In this document: piece by piece, positions 6,449-10,153 of the stretch | Layout of the letters: each line of letters starts with the position of its first letter | Numbering within the stretch: position 1 is the stretch's first letter | From: an uncultured Collinsella sp. | Lineage (GTDB): Bacteria > Actinomycetota > Coriobacteriia > Coriobacteriales > Coriobacteriaceae | NCBI GenBank assembly: GCA_900549185.1 | Contig: URNM01000071.1 | Span: forward strand, 1 to 10,153 | Reading direction: 5' to 3' | DNA length: 10,153 nt | Notes under the pieces: generated by a model | Databases searched by the model: none | Seen by the model: only the letters and a program-made list of their open reading frames with translations | What the model was told of the DNA's origin: nothing | Translations under genes and position numbers: made by a program

Positions 6449-6469
6449 CTGCCGCAAGGATTGCGGCAG
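6449..6469. repeat. Perfect 9-bp inverted repeat in the asnB 5' leader
   Basis: CTGCCGCAA and TTGCGGCAG are exact complements separated by GGA, 33 bases before the asnB start codon. There is no T run on either side, so it is not an intrinsic terminator. Next to a TTGACA at 6474-6479 it could be an operator or a leader hairpin upstream of the asnB ribosome site. Confidence 0.6.
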
Positions 6470-6540
6470 CTGATGTCAAATAATCTTTACTATCATGCCA
6501 ATCTTTTGTTTCGTGATAGGGCATAAGCGCCGAGCGAACC

Positions 6541-6586
6541 GAAAAAACCACGTCCCGATCTTCAGACGAAGCGGCGGGACGTGGTT
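6541..6586 (-). terminator. Intrinsic terminator / probable attenuator upstream of asnB
   Basis: On the minus strand, AACCACGTCCCG (6586-6575) and CGGGACGTGGTT (6557-6546) form a perfect 12-bp stem with a 17-base loop. A T run continues the stem end (six T in all, 6547-6542), then CGG. It points toward asnB, about 125 bases before its start. The next gene upstream (murE) is divergent, so no known minus-strand gene needs ending here. That makes an attenuator in the asnB leader, or the end of a small RNA, the natural readings. Confidence 0.75.
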
Positions 6587-6815
6587 GCGAACGCTATGTT
6601 AAAGAACAGCACCCAGATTTCCTTGTTTTTACATGGAGTGAACACCGTTGCCATTTATTAGACCACGGCACAGTCCATGCAATTTTTTAGAAGGCTGTGA
6701 TGCGCGCAAGGTCAGGTGGCATATTAGGATGGTTGATAATACAGAATGTTTCATCGTTTCTGCCGCGGGACGTCTTCTGCCCTTTAAGGCTGAATTTAGC
6801 GAGAGAGGTCTTTGT

Positions 6816-8333
6816 ATGTCGAGCCCGACACAAGAGAAGCTAACTCTGATGCGCTATATAGAGTTGCTCGAGGAAGATGACCTTGTTGTTTCCAGACCGA
6901 GCGCTTCGTGCGACCAGCGCATTGAGTTTGCGACTGATGACTCGCGCCAGGTGCGTCCGGGCACGTTGTTTGTCTGCAAAGGCCGTGCGTTTAAGCGCGA
7001 GTACCTGCTTTCGGCAATCGCCGATGGCGCCGTGGCCTACGTTTCCGAGGTCGATTACGATGTTGATCTTCCCGCGGTGATTGTGAGCGATATTCGTCGC
7101 ACGCTCGCCGTGGTGGCAGATGCCTTTTATGGGCACCCGTCGGGTAAGGTGAAGGTCTGCGCCTTTACAGGCACCAAGGGCAAGTCGACCTGCAGCTTTT
7201 ATCTGCGCGGCATCCTCGCCAACGAGGCCAAGCTTACGGGCTGTCATCGACCCGCTCTTAATACGGGCATTGAGTTCGACGACGGCATCGAGACGGGCCC
7301 TTCCAAGCTGACGACCCCCGAATCCTTCCTGCTGCAGTCCCGCATCGCACATGCTGCGGAGGCGGGTGCCCCGTGGCTGGTTATGGAGGCATCGAGTCAG
7401 GGCCTCAAATACGAGCGTACGGGCAAGATTGACTTTGAAGTCGGCGCCTTTACCAATATCGGCGAGGATCACATTTCGCCGATTGAGCATCCGACGCTCG
7501 AGGATTACTTTGCCAGCAAGCTCAAAATCTTCTTGCAGAGCCGTTTTGCCGTGGTCAATCTCGATATGGATAAGGTCGATCGCGTGCTCGAGGCGGCATC
7601 TCGTTGCGAACGTACGGTGACGTTCTCCCTGACCGACGAGCGTGCCGACGTGCTTGCGCTGGCGATTCGCAATGGCGACTGCGGCGTGGTGGCAACGGTG
7701 CGCACGCCCCGTTTTACGCGTGACATAGTGATTCCCACGCCGGTTAAGTTCAATGTGTCCAACGCGCTTGCCGCTATTGCCTGCGCCGAGGCCCTGGGCA
7801 TTTCCGAAGAGGGTATCGTCCATGGCTTTGAGGGCGTTTTCGTTCCCGGTCGTATGGAGCTCTATCCGTCCGTATCGGGCAAAATCCTGGGCATCGTCGA
7901 TTTTGCACATAACGGCATGAGCCTCGAGACACTCCTGCGCGACTTGCGCGAGAACTATCCCGAGCGCGAGCTGGCGGTTGTATTTGGCGCTACGGGCGGT
8001 AAGGGTGTCGATCGACGCACCACGATGGGCATCGCCGCTGGCAAGTATGCCGACCGAATCGTGATTACCGAGGATGACCCCGGCCCCGAGGATGTCGAGG
8101 ACATCTGCGCCGAGATCGCGCGCAACGTTCAAGCGCAGGGAAATGATAACTGGCAAATCGTGACTGATCGCGTTGCCGCTATCGAGACTGCCGTGCGCGA
8201 AACTGTCCGTCCTGCCGTGGTCATCGTGACCGGTAAGGGCGAGGAAGAGTGTATGCTGCGCAAGAACGGACCCGAGCCTTGTGAGCGCGACGGTTCGATT
8301 CTCAAGCGCACCCTTGCGGCGTACGACGCCTAG
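6816..8333 (+). CDS. murE: UDP-N-acetylmuramoyl-L-alanyl-D-glutamate--L-lysine (or ornithine) ligase, MurE
   Basis: MurE is the cytoplasmic ATP-dependent ligase that adds the third residue to the peptidoglycan stem peptide. The ATG at 6816 follows AGAGAGG (6802-6808) at 7 bp and gives 505 residues, close to the family norm. Landmarks are an N-terminal DDSRQVRPGTLFVCKG region (41-56), P-loop GTKGKS (119-124), TTPES (166-170), MEASSQ (190-195), FTNIGEDHI (212-220), HPTLEDYFASK with the probable carbamylated Lys235, VPGRME (343-348), DFAHNG (362-367), GATGGKG (391-397), EDDPGPED (419-426) and GKGEEECM (473-480). The DNPR motif that binds meso-diaminopimelate is replaced by DDPG. GTKGK, IEHP-EDYF and DDP-ED match what I remember of streptococcal Lys-adding MurE. 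Substrate is therefore probably L-Lys or L-Orn. The next gene starts 30 bp downstream. Confidence 0.9.
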   Translation: MSSPTQEKLTLMRYIELLEEDDLVVSRPSASCDQRIEFATDDSRQVRPGTLFVCKGRAFKREYLLSAIADGAVAYVSEVDYDVDLPAVIVSDIRRTLAVVADAFYGHPSGKVKVCAFTGTKGKSTCSFYLRGILANEAKLTGCHRPALNTGIEFDDGIETGPSKLTTPESFLLQSRIAHAAEAGAPWLVMEASSQGLKYERTGKIDFEVGAFTNIGEDHISPIEHPTLEDYFASKLKIFLQSRFAVVNLDMDKVDRVLEAASRCERTVTFSLTDERADVLALAIRNGDCGVVATVRTPRFTRDIVIPTPVKFNVSNALAAIACAEALGISEEGIVHGFEGVFVPGRMELYPSVSGKILGIVDFAHNGMSLETLLRDLRENYPERELAVVFGATGGKGVDRRTTMGIAAGKYADRIVITEDDPGPEDVEDICAEIARNVQAQGNDNWQIVTDRVAAIETAVRETVRPAVVIVTGKGEEECMLRKNGPEPCERDGSILKRTLAAYDA

Positions 8334-8363
8334 ACCAGCCCCTTCTATGTAAACGGAGTGACC

Positions 8364-9275
8364 ATGTCCCACAACATCCTGCCGACCGTTGCCGAGCTTT
8401 CGGGCGAGATGCGCGAGCGCCTTGCCAAGGTCAAGTATGTCTTTACCGATCTGGACGCCACGATGCTCGCCCCCGGCTCGTGCGTGCTGCGCGATAACGA
8501 CGGCAATCCCTCGACCAAGCTCGTCGAGGCGGTTGTCGCGCTCGCCCGTGCCGGCATCCAGGTGGTTCCCACCTCGGGTCGCAATCGCACCATGATCCAT
8601 GAGGACGCCCGCGTGCTCGGCCTCAACTCCTACATCGGCGAGATGGGCGGCCTGGTCATGTACGACCTCAAGGCCAACGACTGGGAGTACCTGACGGGCG
8701 ACATGCCCTACGACCCCGCCTGCGGTCTCACGCCGCACCAGGTGATTGAGCAGACCGGCGTGTGCGAGAAGATCCTTGCCCGCTGGCCGCACAAGATCGA
8801 ATACCACAACGACATGTCGACCGGCTACAAGTACCGTGAGGTCACCGTCGGCATGCGCGGCGATGTGCCCGACGATGAGGTCCAGGCCATCCTGGACGAG
8901 GCCGGCTGCGGTCTGGTCTGGGCTTGCAACGGCCATCTGACTCACCTGTCCAAGCCGACGACGCTCGAGCTTAATCGCGTTGAGGACGGCCGCGCCTTCA
9001 ACATCAATCCGGCGGGTCTCAACAAAGGCGTTGCCATTGCGCGCTTCTGCGAGCACCTGGGGATCGAGCGCGAGGAAACGCTTGCGCTCGGCGACTCCGA
9101 GTCCGACTTCTACATGGCCGACCATGTTGGCATGTTCTGCCTGGTCGAGAACGGTCTGACGAGCGCCGGTGCCCCGGAGTTCTTGGATGCCTGCGACAAT
9201 GCCTATATTACGCGCGGCAAGATTGTCGACGGCTGGGCGGCAACGGCGGAGCTGCTTGTCGCGGCTCGTTCGTAG
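8364..9275 (+). CDS. HAD-superfamily hydrolase, probable sugar-phosphate-type phosphatase
   Basis: This is a 303-residue haloacid-dehalogenase-fold hydrolase with all four motifs. Motif I is FTDLDATML, with nucleophile Asp29 and general acid Asp31. Motif II is PTSGR (69-73), motif III is Lys221 in LNKGVA, and motif IV is ALGDSESD (241-248). The large segment between motifs II and III, with GEMGG at 92-96, fits a C2-capped subgroup (Cof / mannosyl-3-phosphoglycerate phosphatase / sucrose-phosphatase-like), which commonly dephosphorylates sugar phosphates. Motif I has Ala where most members have Gly (DLDGT). The ATG at 8364 follows ACGGAG (8353-8358); a GTG at 8358 overlaps that site and is rejected. 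It lies between murE and murI with gaps of 30 and 53 bp, so probably co-transcribed. The substrate is unknown; a role in wall-precursor metabolism is only inference from position. Confidence 0.88.
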   Translation: MSHNILPTVAELSGEMRERLAKVKYVFTDLDATMLAPGSCVLRDNDGNPSTKLVEAVVALARAGIQVVPTSGRNRTMIHEDARVLGLNSYIGEMGGLVMYDLKANDWEYLTGDMPYDPACGLTPHQVIEQTGVCEKILARWPHKIEYHNDMSTGYKYREVTVGMRGDVPDDEVQAILDEAGCGLVWACNGHLTHLSKPTTLELNRVEDGRAFNINPAGLNKGVAIARFCEHLGIEREETLALGDSESDFYMADHVGMFCLVENGLTSAGAPEFLDACDNAYITRGKIVDGWAATAELLVAARS

Positions 9276-9328
9276 CACGGTCCTATCGTTCTGAGCCATA
9301 TCTTTTCGAGAGAGAATCTGGTGAGGTA

Positions 9329-10110
9329 ATGTCCGATATCGAGAATCTGACCGGGGACACGCGCCCCATTGGCGTATTCGACTCGGGTCTGGGCGGTCTG
9401 ACGGTTGCACGCGCCATCGCGACGGCGCTGCCGCATGAGTCCGTCTACTATTTCGGCGACACCAAACGCTGCCCTTATGGCACTCGCACCGAGGACGAGG
9501 TGCGCTCGTTTGCACTGCAGGCGGGCCGCTGGCTGTCGAAGCACGACGTCAAGATCATGGTCATCGCCTGCAACACGGCGACCGCAGCGGCCTTGCGCCT
9601 GGCTCAGCAGGTGCTCGACGTTCCCGTGATCGGTGTCATCGCGCCGGGCGCACGTGCGGCGATCAACAGCACTCGCACGCGCCGCGTGGGCGTGCTCGCC
9701 ACCAACCTCACCATTCGCTCGGGTGCTTACACGCGTGCCATTCAGGATTTGGATGCCGGTGTGGACGTGTATGGATGCCCGGCTTCGAGTTTTGTCGAGG
9801 TCGTCGAGCACGAGCTCGCCTCGGGTGCGCATCTGCAGGAGCAGTGGCTCGAGAACGAGGACATCTTCGATACGCCAGCCGTGCGAGCGCTGGTCGGCGC
9901 CACGGTTGAGCCGCTGCGCGATCGCGGAATCGATACCGTGGTGCTTGGTTGCACGCACTTTCCGCTGCTCGTGGGGCCTATTCGCCATGCGCTGGGGCCC
10001 GGGGTGCGCGTGGTGAGTTCCGCCGAGGAGACTACGCGCGAGCTGACCGATATCCTTACGCGCCGCGAGCAGCTGGCGGGCGACGCTGCCGAGCCGCAGC
10101 ATCGCTTTGC
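9329..10110 (+). CDS. murI: Glutamate racemase MurI, 3' end lost at contig edge
   Basis: MurI interconverts L- and D-glutamate and supplies D-Glu for the peptidoglycan stem. Landmarks are PIGVFDSGLGGLTV (13-26), with the catalytic-region Asp18-Ser19, YFGDTKRCPYG (41-51), IACNTATAAA (79-88) with catalytic Cys81, and VVLGCTHFPLL (204-214) with the second catalytic Cys208. About 260 genuine residues are present, so only the last stretch of the C-terminus is missing. The frame stays open to a TAG at 10145-10147, but everything after 10110 is Nextera adapter. The translated tail (LLYTSDAADD) is artificial and must not be annotated. GTGAGG lies immediately upstream of the ATG; GAGAGAG (about 9308-9314) is a further purine-rich site. 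It is the third gene of a murE-HAD-murI run, which makes functional sense. Confidence 0.95.
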
Positions 10111-10153
10111 CTGTCTCTTATACACATCTGACGCTGCCGACGACTAGTCGAGT
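10111..10153. other. Nextera adapter with i5 index (sequencing artefact)
   Basis: CTGTCTCTTATACACATCT (10111-10129) is the exact reverse complement of the Tn5 mosaic end. It is followed by GACGCTGCCGACGA (10130-10143), the exact reverse complement of the Nextera read-1 tail. The next 8 bases, CTAGTCGA, are the reverse complement of TCGACTAG, which I recall as Nextera XT index S513. The final GT fits the start of the P5-side adapter. None of this is genomic. Confidence 0.98.

Larger units (their letters stand above)
6417..6815. promoter_or_regulatory. Divergent asnB-murE intergenic region (399 bp)
   Basis: This gap must hold the promoters of both asnB (leftward) and murE (rightward). I cannot name a convincing sigma-70 promoter for either. 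A minus-strand TTGACA occurs at 6479-6474 but has no good -10 at normal spacing. Visible structure includes a minus-strand terminator-type hairpin (6541-6586), a perfect 9-bp inverted repeat (6449-6469) and a loose CTATCA/TGATAG pair (6490-6495, 6514-6519). No conserved T-box motif (AGGGTGG-ACCGCG) was seen. The open frame extending murE upstream to 6648 starts with TTG and shows no domain sense. Confidence 0.5.

Noticed and set aside
6417..6551. A 45-residue N-terminal extension of AsnB.
   Set aside because: The glutaminase needs Cys as the first residue after Met removal, and only the 6416 start gives this.
6417..6660. A T-box riboswitch in the asnB leader.
   Set aside because: The terminator is there, but the conserved AGGGTGG-ACCGCG antiterminator motif is not, and no specifier loop could be recognised.
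6648..6815. An N-terminal extension of MurE of 56 residues starting at TTG 6648.
   Set aside because: It has no family counterpart, no good ribosome site and lower-GC intergenic composition. The ATG at 6816 has a clear AGAGAGG site and gives the usual length.
6840..9515. An 891-codon open frame on the minus strand, antisense to murE, the HAD gene and murI.
   Set aside because: It crosses three well-supported genes, shows no recognisable domain, and is the expected by-product of high-GC codon bias. The same applies to the 351-codon frame opposite asnB (5418-6473).

Overview
The window is about 60% GC, densely coded, and carries bacterial housekeeping genes. Protein features point to Actinomycetota, class Coriobacteriia, and most likely a gut Collinsella. 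This rests on my recall of the gene styles (Lys-type MurE, high GC, tRNA and terminator layout), not on a search. Both ends carry Illumina Nextera transposon adapter sequence, so this looks like one complete, untrimmed assembly contig rather than a slice of a chromosome.

Region 1 (13-4115, plus strand) is an arginine/ornithine operon: the 3' end of argC, then argJ, argB and argD, closed by a strong intrinsic terminator. ArgB, ArgC and ArgD convert N-acetylglutamate to N-acetylornithine. ArgJ moves the acetyl group back to glutamate and releases ornithine.

Region 2 (4116-4547) is a structured intergenic block. It contains a minus-strand tRNA-Val(TAC) with its promoter and terminator. It also contains a second, truncated copy of the tRNA 3' end with its own terminator, two plus-strand T-arm-like motifs, and a run of GC-rich hairpins. 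The same module (T-arm motif, minus-strand terminator, tRNA-Val 3' end) occurs twice with a period of about 185 bp. This is the most unusual architecture in the window.

Region 3 (4548-6416, minus strand) is a glutamine-hydrolysing asparagine synthetase gene, asnB. Its leader holds an intrinsic terminator/attenuator and a perfect inverted repeat.

Region 4 (6816-10110, plus strand) is divergent from asnB and encodes a Lys/Orn-type MurE ligase, a HAD-family phosphatase and glutamate racemase MurI. MurI runs off the genuine sequence into adapter. MurI supplies D-glutamate and MurE adds the diamino acid to the peptidoglycan stem peptide. Ornithine from region 1 could be either an arginine precursor or a wall precursor.

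I found no CRISPR array, transposase, phage gene or new defence system. The unusual material is the tRNA-derived repeat block, the asnB leader, and the adapter-made false protein ends.
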